From the NCBI RefSeq assembly GCF_009932335.1, contig NZ_BLJF01000002.1, positions 1 to 64,000 on the forward strand: a DNA stretch of 64,000 nt. The letters run 5' to 3'. The position numbers and the translations under genes were made by a program. This stretch comes from Pseudomonas asiatica. GTDB taxonomy: Bacteria; Pseudomonadota; Gammaproteobacteria; Pseudomonadales; Pseudomonadaceae. Positions 49,086 through 58,451 of the stretch are shown here, piece by piece. Under the pieces are notes generated by a model. It made no database searches. It worked only from the letters and a program-made list of their open reading frames with translations, and was not told the DNA's origin. Position 1 is the first letter of the stretch. Each line of letters opens with the position of its first letter.

Positions 49086-49204
49086 AGGGCCGCGCTGCGG
49101 TCCATCGCCGGCAAGCCAGCTCCCACTCCGACCGCATCGGCTTCAAGCCATTTGCTGTACCTGTGGGAGCCGGCTTGCCGGCGATGGGCTGCAAGGCAGC
49201 CCCT
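49086..49204. repeat. REP pair (class A)
   Basis: CATCGCCGGCAAGCCAGCTC (49103-49122) and GTGGGAGCCGGCTTGCCGGC (about 49163-49182) face each other between convergent genes, with GGGCTGCAAGGCAGCCC as an extra hairpin near 49186-49202. Confidence 0.92.
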
Positions 49205-49216
49205 GGCATTATCAGT

Positions 49217-49462
49217 TCAGGCCGGCTGTGGCGCCTTGAGAATGTTCTGCAGCAACTGGACACTTTCGACAGCGTCATGACCCAGGCTGGTCAGATAGCC
49301 GCCATCAGGTTGATCGGTCAGCCCCTTTTCATGCAGGCGTTGCGCGGCGGCTACCAGGGCAGGGGAAGCGTTCTTGTGAATCTTGATGCCTTCCTGGCTG
49401 CTGTCGTGCTTGAACAGCGAAAGTACTTCCAGTTCAGCAATCAGATCGGGGGTAAAAGGCAT
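49217..49462 (-). CDS. TIGR02647-type small conserved protein
   Basis: An 81-residue soluble protein (MPFTPDLIAELEVLSLFKHD, then GIKIHKNASPALVAAAQRLH). The sequence agrees with the short gamma-proteobacterial family I know as TIGR02647, which looks like a winged helix (helix, helix, then GGYLTSLGHDAVESVQ as wing region) but has no assigned role. Start ATG at 49462. It is followed on the same strand by nothing within 12 bp of a REP pair. Single copy, no partner evident. Confidence 0.75.
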   Translation of the reverse strand: MPFTPDLIAELEVLSLFKHDSSQEGIKIHKNASPALVAAAQRLHEKGLTDQPDGGYLTSLGHDAVESVQLLQNILKAPQPA

Positions 49463-49532
49463 GGCGACTCCTGACTTCCAGACAAGGATGACGGCACCGT
49501 TCTACGGTGCCTGATCTTCGAGTGTAGCCGGG

Positions 49533-49835
49533 TTATTCGTCCTCGCCTTGATCCATCTCAGGTGGTAACTCTGGCAGCGCCCGCAGCGCGCTTTCATACC
49601 ACTCGCTGTTGAACGCGCGGTCTTCCACCAGCATGTTGTCGATCTCGAAGGCCAGCACATGGGCCATCAGGTTGAGAATGTCTTCACGCTCATAGCCAAC
49701 CAGGGTCAGCTTGTTGAAGGTGGCCTTGGCCGCAGGCGGCTCGCCGCTTTCTATCTGGTTCTCGATAGCCTGGGTCAGCGTTGCCTCGGCGAAGGCTTCG
49801 TCGTCGTCATTGTCGATTTCGGTGGGCTCGCTCAT
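49533..49835 (-). CDS. Conserved hypothetical acidic protein
   Basis: A 100-residue strongly acidic protein starting at ATG 49835 (MSEPTEIDNDDDEAFAEATL); the frame continues upstream to 49871, but AGGAGT just before 49835 (read on the minus strand) supports the inner start. Its C-terminal part (ATFNKLTLVGYEREDILNLM, AHVLAFEIDNMLVEDRAF) is probably all helical. I do not recognise a domain with certainty. Same strand as the TIGR02647 gene, 70 bp away. Confidence 0.72.
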   Translation of the reverse strand: MSEPTEIDNDDDEAFAEATLTQAIENQIESGEPPAAKATFNKLTLVGYEREDILNLMAHVLAFEIDNMLVEDRAFNSEWYESALRALPELPPEMDQGEDE

Positions 49836-49982
49836 GGCGGTACTCCTGTGATGGGATGCACAGTGTGCCACGCCCGTGGCGGCAATGCCCGGGCATTGAC
49901 AGGGTGCATGACGCTGGTCAGGGGCGGTCGTACGGTCTATAAAAGCCGGGCCAACCCCTTACGGCCTGGAGGCTGTTACCTC

Positions 49983-50645
49983 ATGCTCAAGCTTCATGGA
50001 TTCTCGGTCAGCAACTACTACAACATGGTCAAGCTGGCCCTGCTGGAAAAAGGCCTGCCCTTCGAAGAAGTCATCTTCTATGGCGGCCAGGCGCCACAGG
50101 CGCTGGAAGTGAGCCCGCGAGGCAAGGTGCCGGTGCTGCAGACCGAACACGGCTTCCTCAGCGAAACCAGTGTGATTCTCGACTATATCGAGCAGACCCA
50201 GGGCGGCAAGGCGCTGCTGCCTGCCGACCCGTTCGGGCAGGCCAAGGTGCGTGAGCTGCTCAAGGAAATCGAGCTCTACATCGAGCTGCCGGCGCGTACC
50301 TGCTATGCCGAGTCTTTCTTTGGCATGCAGGTCGAGCCACTGATAAAGGAAAAAGCTCGCGCGGATCTGCTGGCCGGTTTTGCCACGCTCAAGCGTAACG
50401 GCCGCTTCGCCCCCTATGTGGCGGGTGAGCAACTGACCCTGGCAGACCTGATGTTCTGCTTCTCGGTCGACCTGGCCTACGCGGTGGGCAAGAAGGTGCT
50501 GAACATCGACTTCCTGGCGGACTTCCCGCAGGCCAAGGCGTTGCTGCAGCTGATGGGCGACAACCCGCACATGGCGCGGATCGTGGCGGACAAGGAGGCG
50601 GCGATGCCGGCCTTCATGGAGATGATTCGCAGCGGTAAACGCTAA
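49983..50645 (+). CDS. Glutathione S-transferase family protein
   Basis: A 220-residue cytosolic GST. The thioredoxin-like N-terminal domain (1-78) includes MLKLHGFSVSNYYNMVKLAL with a Ser/Asn site for glutathione, the cis-Pro motif KVPVLQ and the following ETSVILDYIE. The all-helical C-terminal domain carries the N-capping motif LTLADLMFCF. The ATG at 49983 is preferred because it begins the domain; the open frame upstream has no homology. It stands alone between a divergent small gene and a REP pair; the substrate is unknown. Confidence 0.88.
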   Translation: MLKLHGFSVSNYYNMVKLALLEKGLPFEEVIFYGGQAPQALEVSPRGKVPVLQTEHGFLSETSVILDYIEQTQGGKALLPADPFGQAKVRELLKEIELYIELPARTCYAESFFGMQVEPLIKEKARADLLAGFATLKRNGRFAPYVAGEQLTLADLMFCFSVDLAYAVGKKVLNIDFLADFPQAKALLQLMGDNPHMARIVADKEAAMPAFMEMIRSGKR

Positions 50646-50650
50646 AAGCT

Positions 50651-50771
50651 GGGGCTGCTTCGCAGCCCATCGCCGGCAAGCCAGCTCCCACAGTTACAGC
50701 GCTTACCTTGAGGGTCACGCCATACCTGTGGGAGCTGGCTTGCCGGCGATCGAGGGCAAAGCCCTCGCCTT
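50651..50771. repeat. REP pair (class A)
   Basis: CATCGCCGGCAAGCCAGCTC (50668-50687) and GTGGGAGCTGGCTTGCCGGC (about 50729-50748), flanked by GGGCTGCTTCGCAGCCC and CGAGGGCAAAGCCCTCG hairpins, between the convergent GST and argH genes. Confidence 0.92.
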
Positions 50772-50777
50772 GAGGCC

Positions 50778-52172
50778 TTAACGCGAAGCCAGCAGCGCCT
50801 TGCCGCGGGCTACGGCCGCACGCACCTGCGCCGGTGCGGTACCACCAATGTGGTTACGGGCATTCACCGAGCCTTCCAGGGTCAGCACGGCAAACACGTC
50901 CTGCTCGATCTGGTCGCTGAACTGGCGCAGTTCGTCCAGGCTCATTTCGGCCAGGTCCTTGCCGGTTTCCACGCCATACTTCACCGCGTGACCCACGATC
51001 TCATGGCAGTCACGGAACGGCAGGCCACGGCGTACCAGGTAGTCGGCCAGGTCGGTGGCAGTGGAGAAACCGCGCAGGGCCGCTTCACGCATGATGGCGT
51101 GCTTGGGCTTGATGGCCGGAATCATGTCGGCAAAGGCACGCAGCGAGTCGCGCAGGGTGTCGGCGGCGTCGAACAGCGGTTCCTTGTCTTCCTGGTTGTC
51201 CTTGTTGTAGGCCAGCGGCTGGCCTTTCATCAGGGTCAGCAGGCCGGTCAGGGCGCCGAACACACGGCCGCTCTTGCCACGTACCAGTTCCGGCACGTCC
51301 GGGTTCTTTTTCTGCGGCATGATCGAGCTGCCGGTGCAGAAGCGGTCTGGCAGGTCGATGAACTGGAACTGCGCGCTGGTCCATAGCACCAGCTCTTCGG
51401 AGAAGCGCGACAGGTGCATCATCGCCACACTGGCGGCGGCGCAGAATTCGATGGCGAAGTCGCGGTCCGACACGCCGTCCAGCGAGTTGCCGGCCACGGC
51501 TTCGAAGCCCAGCAGCTTGCAGGTGAGCTCGCGGTCGATCGGGTAGGTGGTGCCTGCCAGCGCGGCGCTGCCCAGGGGCATGCGGTTGGCACGCTTGCGG
51601 CAGTCGACCAGGCGCTCGTAGTCGCGGCTGAGCATTTCGAACCAGGCCAGCAGGTGATGGCCGAAGGTGACCGGCTGTGCCGTCTGCAGGTGGGTGAAGC
51701 CGGGCATGATGGTTTCGGCTTCACGCTCGGCCTGCTCCAGCAGGCCCTGCTGCAGGCGAGTAATCTCGGCCAGGATCAGGTCGATTTCGTCGCGCAGCCA
51801 CAGGCGAATGTCGGTGGCCACCTGGTCGTTGCGGCTACGGCCGGTGTGCAGCTTCTTGCCGGTGATGCCGATACGGTCGGTCAGGCGTGCCTCGATGTTC
51901 ATGTGCACGTCTTCGAGATCGACGCGCCAGTCGAAGGTGCCGGCTTCGATCTCACCCTGGATGGTCTTCAGGCCATCGATGATGGTGTCGCGCTCGGCAT
52001 CGCTGAGCACGCCGACCTGCGCCAGCATGGTGGCATGGGCGATCGAACCCATGATGTCGTGGCGGTACAGGCGCTTGTCGAAATCGACCGAGGCGGTGAA
52101 ACGGGCGACGAAGGCGTCGACGGGTTCACTGAAGCGGCCGCCCCAGGACTGATTGGTCTTGTCGGTGCTCAT
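50778..52172 (-). CDS. argH: Argininosuccinate lyase
   Basis: The last enzyme of arginine synthesis, which splits argininosuccinate into arginine and fumarate. The 464 residues are the usual length if started at ATG 52172 ([20 protein letters not shown]); a frame extension to 52313 is without homology. Signature loop [20 protein letters not shown] with the catalytic Ser is present, as are HTGRSRNDQ and the catalytic His region [11 protein letters not shown]. Soluble homotetramer by family. It is divergent from algR. A second ATG at 52184 is possible. Confidence 0.96.
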   Translation of the reverse strand: MSTDKTNQSWGGRFSEPVDAFVARFTASVDFDKRLYRHDIMGSIAHATMLAQVGVLSDAERDTIIDGLKTIQGEIEAGTFDWRVDLEDVHMNIEARLTDRIGITGKKLHTGRSRNDQVATDIRLWLRDEIDLILAEITRLQQGLLEQAEREAETIMPGFTHLQTAQPVTFGHHLLAWFEMLSRDYERLVDCRKRANRMPLGSAALAGTTYPIDRELTCKLLGFEAVAGNSLDGVSDRDFAIEFCAAASVAMMHLSRFSEELVLWTSAQFQFIDLPDRFCTGSSIMPQKKNPDVPELVRGKSGRVFGALTGLLTLMKGQPLAYNKDNQEDKEPLFDAADTLRDSLRAFADMIPAIKPKHAIMREAALRGFSTATDLADYLVRRGLPFRDCHEIVGHAVKYGVETGKDLAEMSLDELRQFSDQIEQDVFAVLTLEGSVNARNHIGGTAPAQVRAAVARGKALLASR

Positions 52173-52470
52173 GGATTCACTCATTGCAGGCGTGAACGAA
52201 AAAGTGGCGCCGATGATAGCAGGGTTTGGGCCGGCCGCCGCAGGGCGCTGGTCGACAGAATTGCGCGGAAAACGATAGAGAAGGATTTGCAGGAATGAAC
52301 GGCAGTGTTCCACGGACCGTCTACAGTTGGACAGGAGGACTGGCAGTGAATCTGCCGGCCGAGTGAATCTTTGGCCTTCGCACCGGTCTAGAGCGTGACC
52401 TTAGTGTCGCTCGAACCATACCTGTCTACGCTATACCTGTGCGAGACTCATTCAGGAATCCAGCGCAATT
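52173..52470 (+). promoter_or_regulatory. argH-algR intergenic region
   Basis: A 298-bp divergent spacer. No sensor-kinase gene is present, although P. aeruginosa has algZ between argH and algR. A 24-codon frame at 52295-52366 and, inside it, AGGAGG followed by a GTG that runs into a stop after six codons (about 52334-52366) may be relics or chance. CAGGAATCC just before 52471 is a weak ribosome site for algR. Confidence 0.5.
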
Positions 52471-53214
52471 ATGAATGTCCTGATCGTTGATGACGAACCC
52501 CAAGGCCGTGAGCGCCTTAGCCGGCTGCTCGGCGAACTGGAGGGTTACACCGTGCTGGAGCCTAGCGCCACCAACGGCGAGGAGGCCTTGGCGCTGATCG
52601 AAAGCCTTAAGCCCGATGTGGTCCTGCTGGACATCGGCATGCCAGGCCTGGATGGCCTGCAGGTTGCTGCTCGCTTGTGCGAGCGCGAGGCGCCTCCGGC
52701 GGTGGTGTTTTGCACCGGGGACGATGAATACGGTGCCGAGGCTTTCAAGGACAGTACCCTCAGCCATGTGACCAAACCTTTCCAGGCCCAGGCCTTGCGC
52801 GATGCCCTGCGCAAGGCCGAAAAGCCCAACCGCGCCCAGTTGGCGGCGCTCACCAGGCCGGCCAACGAAGGCGGCGGCCCGCGTAGCCACATCAGTGCCC
52901 GCACGCGCAAAGGCATCGAGCTGATCCCTTTGCCCCAGGTCATCTATTTCATTGCCGACCACAAGTACGTGACCTTGCGCCACGAGGCCGGGGAAGTGTT
53001 GCTCGACGAGCCGCTCAAGGCCCTGGAAGACGAGTTTGGCGAACGCTTCGTGCGTATCCACCGCAATGCCCTGGTCGCCCGTGAGCGTATCGAACGCCTG
53101 CAGCGCACGCCGCTGGGGCATTTCCAGCTATACCTGAAAGGCCTGGACGGTGACGCCCTGACCGTCAGCCGGCGCCATGTGGCCGGTGTGCGCAAGATGA
53201 TGCAAACCCTCTGA
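52471..53214 (+). CDS. algR: AlgR, LytTR-family response regulator
   Basis: A 247-residue two-component regulator. The receiver domain (1-120) has the acidic pocket DDE and phospho-acceptor Asp54 (VLLDIGMPGLDGL). The LytTR DNA-binding domain (about 140-240) contains ISARTRKGIELIPL, then IYFIADHKYVTLRH and FVRIHRNALVARERIERL. In P. aeruginosa AlgR controls alginate, twitching and virulence genes with the sensor AlgZ. No algZ lies upstream here, so another phosphodonor or no phosphorylation is likely. The downstream neighbour hemC, after a REP pair, is as in other Pseudomonas. Confidence 0.95.
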   Translation: MNVLIVDDEPQGRERLSRLLGELEGYTVLEPSATNGEEALALIESLKPDVVLLDIGMPGLDGLQVAARLCEREAPPAVVFCTGDDEYGAEAFKDSTLSHVTKPFQAQALRDALRKAEKPNRAQLAALTRPANEGGGPRSHISARTRKGIELIPLPQVIYFIADHKYVTLRHEAGEVLLDEPLKALEDEFGERFVRIHRNALVARERIERLQRTPLGHFQLYLKGLDGDALTVSRRHVAGVRKMMQTL

Positions 53215-53223
53215 GCCTGTACC

Positions 53224-53320
53224 GGCCCAATCGCCGGCAAGCCAGCTCCCACAGGTATAGTGTCAGCCTTGAGCCTTGCACGGCTGAGGGAGCTGGCTTG
53301 CCGGCGATTGGGCGGTACAG
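53224..53320. repeat. REP pair (class A), very regular
   Basis: CCCAATCGCCGGCAAGCCAG (from 53226) and CTGGCTTGCCGGCGATTGGG (53292-53311) are perfectly complementary, and the arms extend outward with GTACCGG / CGGTACA-type bases. It lies between algR and hemC, in tandem orientation, so it may separate their transcripts. Confidence 0.93.
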
Positions 53321-53406
53321 GTAAGCACAGGATCCTGATCCACATCTGCTAGCGATACCGGCGATGCTGTTATCATCGACAGCATTTCTCTGGATCGGGG
53401 CGTTCC

Positions 53407-54348
53407 ATGTCCACTCGCGAAATCCGCATTGCCACCCGTAAAAGTGCCTTGGCCCTGTGGCAGGCCGAATACGTCAAAGCCCGCCTCGAGCAGGCCCACC
53501 CCGGTCTGCTGGTGACCCTGGTGCCCATGGTCAGCCGTGGCGACAAGCTGCTCGACGCGCCGCTGGCAAAGATCGGTGGCAAGGGGCTGTTCGTCAAGGA
53601 ACTGGAAACCGCCCTGCTGGACAACGAAGCCGACATCGCCGTGCATTCGATGAAGGACGTGCCCATGGACTTCCCCGAAGGCCTGGGCCTGTACTGCATC
53701 TGCGAGCGCGAAGACCCGCGCGATGCCTTCGTTTCCAATACCTTTGACAGCCTCGATGCGCTGCCTGCCGGCAGCATTGTCGGTACCTCCAGCCTGCGTC
53801 GCCAGGCCCAGTTGCTGGCGCGTCGCCCGGACCTGGAAATCCGCTTCCTGCGTGGCAACGTCAACACCCGCCTGGCCAAGCTAGATGCCGGTGAGTACGA
53901 CGCTATCATCCTTGCCGCTGCCGGCTTGATTCGCCTGGGTTTCGAGGACCGCATCACTTCCGCCATCAGCGTCGATGACAGCCTGCCGGCAGGCGGCCAG
54001 GGTGCGGTGGGTATCGAATGTCGCAGTGCCGACCACGAAATCCATGCACTGCTGGCACCGCTGCACCATGCCGATACTGCCGACCGGGTGGTGGCCGAGC
54101 GTGCCCTGAACAAGCGCCTGAATGGTGGCTGCCAGGTACCGATTGCCTGCTATGCGGTGCTTGAAGGTGACCAGCTGTGGCTGCGTGGCCTGGTAGGCCA
54201 GCCCAGCGGCGGTACCCTGTTGGTGGCCGATGCCCGCGCACCACGTACTGCCGCCGAAAGCCTGGGCGTGCAGGTGGCCGAGGACCTGCTGGGGCAGGGC
54301 GCCGAGGCCATCCTCAAGGAAGTCTACGGCGAGGCCGGCCACCCGTGA
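53407..54348 (+). CDS. hemC: Porphobilinogen deaminase (hydroxymethylbilane synthase)
   Basis: HemC joins four porphobilinogen units into hydroxymethylbilane. The 313-residue protein has the substrate-binding segments [31 protein letters not shown] and [18 protein letters not shown], and the dipyrromethane cofactor Cys in [13 protein letters not shown]. Full length for the family. GGGGCGTTCC before the ATG is a modest ribosome site. Its stop overlaps the hemD start (GTGA), beginning the hemCDXY run. Confidence 0.96.
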   Translation: MSTREIRIATRKSALALWQAEYVKARLEQAHPGLLVTLVPMVSRGDKLLDAPLAKIGGKGLFVKELETALLDNEADIAVHSMKDVPMDFPEGLGLYCICEREDPRDAFVSNTFDSLDALPAGSIVGTSSLRRQAQLLARRPDLEIRFLRGNVNTRLAKLDAGEYDAIILAAAGLIRLGFEDRITSAISVDDSLPAGGQGAVGIECRSADHEIHALLAPLHHADTADRVVAERALNKRLNGGCQVPIACYAVLEGDQLWLRGLVGQPSGGTLLVADARAPRTAAESLGVQVAEDLLGQGAEAILKEVYGEAGHP

Positions 54349-55112
54349 GTTCGTGGCGCCTGTTGCTGACCCGGCCTGCCGAGGACTGTGCGGCACTGGC
54401 GCAAAGCCTGGCAGCGGCGGGGGTAGCCAGCAGCTGCCTGCCGCTGCTGGCAATCGAGCCCGTCGCTGTGGACAACCAGCAACGCCTGTTGCTGGAAGGC
54501 CTGCACGCCTTCCAGGCGATCATCGTGGTCAGCAAGCCGGCAGCCCGTTTGTTGCTTGAGCAATTGGCCGAGGCCGGCCTGCGGCCACCCATGCAAGGTT
54601 GGTTCACCGTGGGCGAGGCGACCGCCGCCGTGCTTCAGGGTGCAGGCGTGGCGGTGAGCGTCCCGCCACGCGGCGATGACAGCGAAGCGTTGCTGGCGCT
54701 GCCAGCCCTGCACCAGGCAGTTGCCGTGCCGGCACCGCGGATCTTGATCGTTCGTGGTGTGGGAGGTCGCGAACTGCTGGCAGAGCGTCTTGCAGAGCAA
54801 GGTGCTAGTGTCGATTATCTGGAACTGTATCGTCGCTGCCTGCCGGCTTACCCGGCGGGCACCCTGATGCGCCGCATCGAAGCGGAACGCCTCAATGGCC
54901 TGGTGGTCAGCAGTGGGCAGGGTTTTGAACACTTGCAGCAGATGGCCGGCGCCGATTGGCCGCAGCTGGCGCGTCTGCCGCTGTTCGTGCCCAGCCCTCG
55001 GGTTGCCGATCAGGCCAGGGCCGCCGGGGCCCAACAGGTTGTGGATTGCCGTGGCGCCAGTGCCACGGCCTTGCTGGCAGCCGTGCAGCGCAGCGCTGCA
55101 CCTGCCTCTTAA
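54345..55112 (+). CDS. hemD: Uroporphyrinogen-III synthase
   Basis: HemD closes hydroxymethylbilane into uroporphyrinogen III. The 255-residue protein starts with GTG at 54345 inside the hemC stop region ([20 protein letters not shown]). Typical poorly conserved family features are seen: LLTRPAED at the start, [15 protein letters not shown], the middle [14 protein letters not shown] and [15 protein letters not shown], and the late [16 protein letters not shown]. The following gene begins 45 bp later. Confidence 0.93.
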   Translation: MSSWRLLLTRPAEDCAALAQSLAAAGVASSCLPLLAIEPVAVDNQQRLLLEGLHAFQAIIVVSKPAARLLLEQLAEAGLRPPMQGWFTVGEATAAVLQGAGVAVSVPPRGDDSEALLALPALHQAVAVPAPRILIVRGVGGRELLAERLAEQGASVDYLELYRRCLPAYPAGTLMRRIEAERLNGLVVSSGQGFEHLQQMAGADWPQLARLPLFVPSPRVADQARAAGAQQVVDCRGASATALLAAVQRSAAPAS

Positions 55113-55157
55113 GGCGCTAAGCTGAACGCGATGCGCCCCCATGCAAAGGATGGATAC

Positions 55158-56258
55158 GTGAGCGAGACTGTCTTGTCCAATAACGATCAGCCGTCGGCAC
55201 AGGCGCCGGCGGAACCCGTCACCACCCCACCTGCCAAGCGCTCCGGCAGTGGCCTGGCAACGCTGGCCCTGCTGTTGGGCGCGGCCGGGGTGGCGGTAGG
55301 TGGCTGGGGTGTCTGGCAGGTGCGTCAACTGCAAGGCAGCGAATTCAACCAGGGCCAGCACATCGAGGCGCTGAACCAGCGCGCCGAGGCCCTGCAGCAG
55401 CGTGAGCAGCAGATCAGCGCGCAACTGGCCAGCCTGCCGGCAGCCAGCGAGCTGGAAGACCGCCGCCGCCTGGTGGCACAGTTGCAGGGTGACCAGCAAC
55501 GTCTCAGCCAGCGCCTGGAAACCATACTGGGCGAAAGCCGCAAGGAATGGCGCCTGGCCGAGGCCGAGCACCTGCTGCGCCTGGCCACCCTGCGCCTGTC
55601 GGCGCTGCAGGACATCACCAGTGCCAAGGCCTTGGTCGAGGGGGCGGACGAGATCCTGCGCGAGCAGAGCGATCCGGGTGCCTTCGCCGCCCGTGAGCAA
55701 TTGGCGCGCAGCCTGGCCACGCTCAACAGCACTCAGCAACCGGACCGTACCGGCCTGTTCCTGAAACTCGCCGCTCAGCGCGAGCTGGTGCAGCAACTCA
55801 GCGCCCAGTCGCCAGAGTTCGACACCAATGCCGATGCCCTGGGCGCGCTCACCGCCGATGGTGATGGCGCCAGTCGCCTGTCCCAATGGTGGGCCGAAAT
55901 CTCCAAGTACTTCCAGATCGACTTCAACGCCGATGACAACGTGCGTCCGCTGCTGGCCGGGCAGCAACTGAACCAGCTGCGTCTGGCCCTGAGCCTGACC
56001 ATCGAGCAGGCCCAGTGGGCAGCGCTCAATGGCGATAGCAAGGTCTACACCCAGGCGCTGGACGACGCCCGCAGCGTGCTGCTGGCCAACTTCAACGCCG
56101 ACAACCCGCAAAGCAAGGCCATGCTTGACAGCCTCAATGCCTTGGCCGAACAGCCGGTGTCGGTGGTTACCCCTGACCTCAGCGAAAGTCTGGCCGCAGT
56201 GCAGGCCTATATCCAGCGCCGCCACCTGCCGGCCGATGCTGAAGGGGGCAAGCCATGA
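55158..56258 (+). CDS. hemX: HemX-family membrane protein of the heme operon
   Basis: A 366-residue inner-membrane protein with a short cytoplasmic Pro-rich N terminus, a single helix at about residues 33-53 (LATLALLLGAAGVAVGGWGV) and a large periplasmic domain with a long coiled coil (about 60-130). The GTG at 55158 follows AAAGGA with 7 bp spacing and is preferred to the ATG at 55131. HemX is often annotated as uroporphyrinogen-III C-methyltransferase, but no SAM-binding methyltransferase motif is present, so a scaffold role is more likely. It overlaps hemY by 4 bp. Confidence 0.88.
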   Translation: MSETVLSNNDQPSAQAPAEPVTTPPAKRSGSGLATLALLLGAAGVAVGGWGVWQVRQLQGSEFNQGQHIEALNQRAEALQQREQQISAQLASLPAASELEDRRRLVAQLQGDQQRLSQRLETILGESRKEWRLAEAEHLLRLATLRLSALQDITSAKALVEGADEILREQSDPGAFAAREQLARSLATLNSTQQPDRTGLFLKLAAQRELVQQLSAQSPEFDTNADALGALTADGDGASRLSQWWAEISKYFQIDFNADDNVRPLLAGQQLNQLRLALSLTIEQAQWAALNGDSKVYTQALDDARSVLLANFNADNPQSKAMLDSLNALAEQPVSVVTPDLSESLAAVQAYIQRRHLPADAEGGKP

Positions 56259-57493
56259 AGCGTGTCTACCTGCTGGCCGTGCTGGCGATCGTGGTCGCCG
56301 CGGCGCTAGGTATCGCGGTCGCCAAGCACAGCGGCTACGTGCTGATCTCCTATGGCAGCTTCCGCTACCAGTCGGGGCTGTGGGCGGCCTTGGCCGGCTT
56401 GCTGGTTGTGGTGCTGTTGCTGTGGCTGGTGCGCTACCTGGTCGGCCTGGTGCTGACTTCCAGTGGCGTGGTCAACCCGTGGTCGCGGCGTAATCGCAGC
56501 CGGCGAGTTCGTCTGGCCATCGAGCAGGGCCAGCTGGACCTCGCCGAGGGCCGTTGGGCCAGTGCCCAGCGCCATCTGCACCGTGCCGCCGAGGCCGAGC
56601 GCCAGCCGTTGCTGTATTACCTTGGTGCCGCGCGTGCCGCCAACGAGCAAGGCCGAACCGAAGACAGCGACAACCTGCTGGAACGTGCTCTGGAGCGCCA
56701 GCCGCAAGCGGAGCTGGCTATTGCCCTGACCCATGCGCAATTGCAGATGGACCGTGGCGAAAGCGACGGCGCGCTGGAAACCCTGCTGGCGATGCAGGAG
56801 CGCCACCCGCACAACGGCCAGGTGCTGCGCCTACTGCAGCGCCTGCACCTGGAACGCGGCGACTGGTCTGCCCTGATCCGCCTGCTGCCTGACCTGCGCA
56901 AGGGCAAGGTGCTGCCGGCCGCCGAGCTGGCTGCCCTGGAGCAACGTGCCTGGGGCCAGAACCTGAGCCTGGCCACCACCCGTGGCGAGGATGCGCAAAG
57001 CGCCCGTCAGGCTCTGGAGCGCGCCTGGCAGCAACTGACTGCTGCCCAGCGCCAGGAGCCACAACTGGTGCTGGCCTATGCCGAGCAATTGCGTCAGGTG
57101 GGCGCCCAGAGCGAAGCGGAACAAGTGCTTCGCACCGCTCTCAAGCGTGAATACGAAAGCCATCTGGCACGCCTGTACGGCCTGGTGCGCGGCGATGACC
57201 CGGCGCGCCAGCTGCAAACAGCCGAAGGTTGGCTCAAGGCCCACCCGCAAGATGCCAGCCTGCTGCTAACCCTGGGCCGTCTGAGCCTGCAGAACCGCTT
57301 GTGGGGCAAGGCACGGGACTATCTGGAAAGCAGCCTGCGCATGGAACGCAACCCCGAGGCCTGTGCCGAGCTGGCGCGCCTGCTCGCCGGCCTTGGCGAG
57401 ACCGAGCGCAGCAACCAGCTGTTCCAGGAGGGCCTCGGCCTGCTGGACGAGCGCCTGCTGGCCCTGCCTTTGCCCGAAGGCGTACGCGCCTGA
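56255..57493 (+). CDS. hemY: HemY-family TPR protein
   Basis: A 412-residue inner-membrane protein: two N-terminal membrane helices (about 3-25 and 40-62, LWAALAGLLVVVLLLWLVRY), a short HemY_N segment, and a cytoplasmic or periplasmic array of tetratricopeptide-like helices (about 90-400). Proteobacterial HemY is not the protoporphyrinogen oxidase of the same name in Bacillus; it probably organises late heme synthesis. It is last in the hemCDXY run. The 221-bp gap after it contains only a weak hairpin (GCCCGC at 57505 with GCGGGC at 57519) and the area before dsbB. Confidence 0.88.
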   Translation: MKRVYLLAVLAIVVAAALGIAVAKHSGYVLISYGSFRYQSGLWAALAGLLVVVLLLWLVRYLVGLVLTSSGVVNPWSRRNRSRRVRLAIEQGQLDLAEGRWASAQRHLHRAAEAERQPLLYYLGAARAANEQGRTEDSDNLLERALERQPQAELAIALTHAQLQMDRGESDGALETLLAMQERHPHNGQVLRLLQRLHLERGDWSALIRLLPDLRKGKVLPAAELAALEQRAWGQNLSLATTRGEDAQSARQALERAWQQLTAAQRQEPQLVLAYAEQLRQVGAQSEAEQVLRTALKREYESHLARLYGLVRGDDPARQLQTAEGWLKAHPQDASLLLTLGRLSLQNRLWGKARDYLESSLRMERNPEACAELARLLAGLGETERSNQLFQEGLGLLDERLLALPLPEGVRA

Positions 57494-57714
57494 CCTACCC
57501 CAGGGCCCGCGCAAAGGTGCGGGCTTCGGGGGCGGGTAACTTTTCTCTCTGTGTAAGTTAGATCTGCAGTCCATTTCTTCAGACGTTTCCTACCGCATGG
57601 TTGGAAATTTCCTTAGCGATTCAGCGACTTGTCCTTACTGTCGCGCCTTGAAACAAAGCGCTTCTTTCCTCTACCGTTTCAAGCCTCTTCATTATCCCGG
57701 GACCTTCACCGCCC

Positions 57715-58221
57715 ATGCTGCCGGCCCGTTTGCGCACCTTTTTCCTACCTGCCTGCCTTGCTGCACTGGCGGTACTGGCTGCGTCCTTCCACCTGGAAAG
57801 CGTCCTCGGGCTGGTGCCCTGCCCGTTGTGTTTCAGCCAGCGGTTGCTGCTTGGAGTGTACGCAATGCTGTGCCTGGCGGCAGTGCTGCAGGCACCGGGT
57901 ACGGCGGGCATTCGTTGTTATGCGCGGGCGACGCTGGGCTGTTCGCTGGCCGGGGCGTTGCTGGCAGCGCGACATGTGTGGTTGCAGGGGGATGACGGGG
58001 CCATCGCTGTCTGCCCGGTGCCGCTCGGGCGGCTGATCGAGCAATCCTGGGGCGAGGCAGCCCGGCAATTGTTGTTCGGCGGCCCGGATTGCAACTCGCT
58101 GACCTGGAGCTTCCTCGACCTGACCCTGCCCGAGTGGAGCCTGTTGGCGTTCCTGCTGCTGGCAATGCTGCCGTTGAGTTGTCTGCTGGCGTATCGTTTC
58201 CGCACCCTGGCGAGAACATGA
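57715..58221 (+). CDS. dsbB: DsbB-type quinone-dependent disulfide oxidoreductase
   Basis: A 168-residue inner-membrane protein with four helices that reoxidises DsbA with ubiquinone. The first cysteine pair is in LVPCPLCFSQR (CxxC, about 36-39), the following Arg (SQRLLLG) is the quinone-linked one, and the second pair is formed by Cys in AVCPVPLG and GGPDCNS. Shorter second loop than E. coli DsbB, as in other Pseudomonas. The ATG at 57715 begins at the first helix. Pseudomonads often have two DsbB proteins; which one this is cannot be told. Confidence 0.9.
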   Translation: MLPARLRTFFLPACLAALAVLAASFHLESVLGLVPCPLCFSQRLLLGVYAMLCLAAVLQAPGTAGIRCYARATLGCSLAGALLAARHVWLQGDDGAIAVCPVPLGRLIEQSWGEAARQLLFGGPDCNSLTWSFLDLTLPEWSLLAFLLLAMLPLSCLLAYRFRTLART

Positions 58222-58451
58222 CTTGGCGCAAGGTTGCACCATTGGCACGACCAATGGCCGTGTAACTGGGTATTAAACACTTGTATGAACTTTGTCCGCT
58301 GCGTACCTTGAAGGGCAGCACGCGCGGGAATAATCTCCCTGCACGCATACCGAAAACACAACTGCTCGATGCCGCCTGCTGATGTCACCTTTGTGCTGCA
58401 CGGTCGTGGTGCGAGGTGCAGCGGCATCTACCCAGAAGGGAAGAGATCGCC

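Noticed and set aside
57494..57714. A gene in the gap between hemY and dsbB
   Set aside because: The only open frames are short and without domain likeness or ribosome site. The hairpin after hemY has no T-run, so I do not list it as a terminator.
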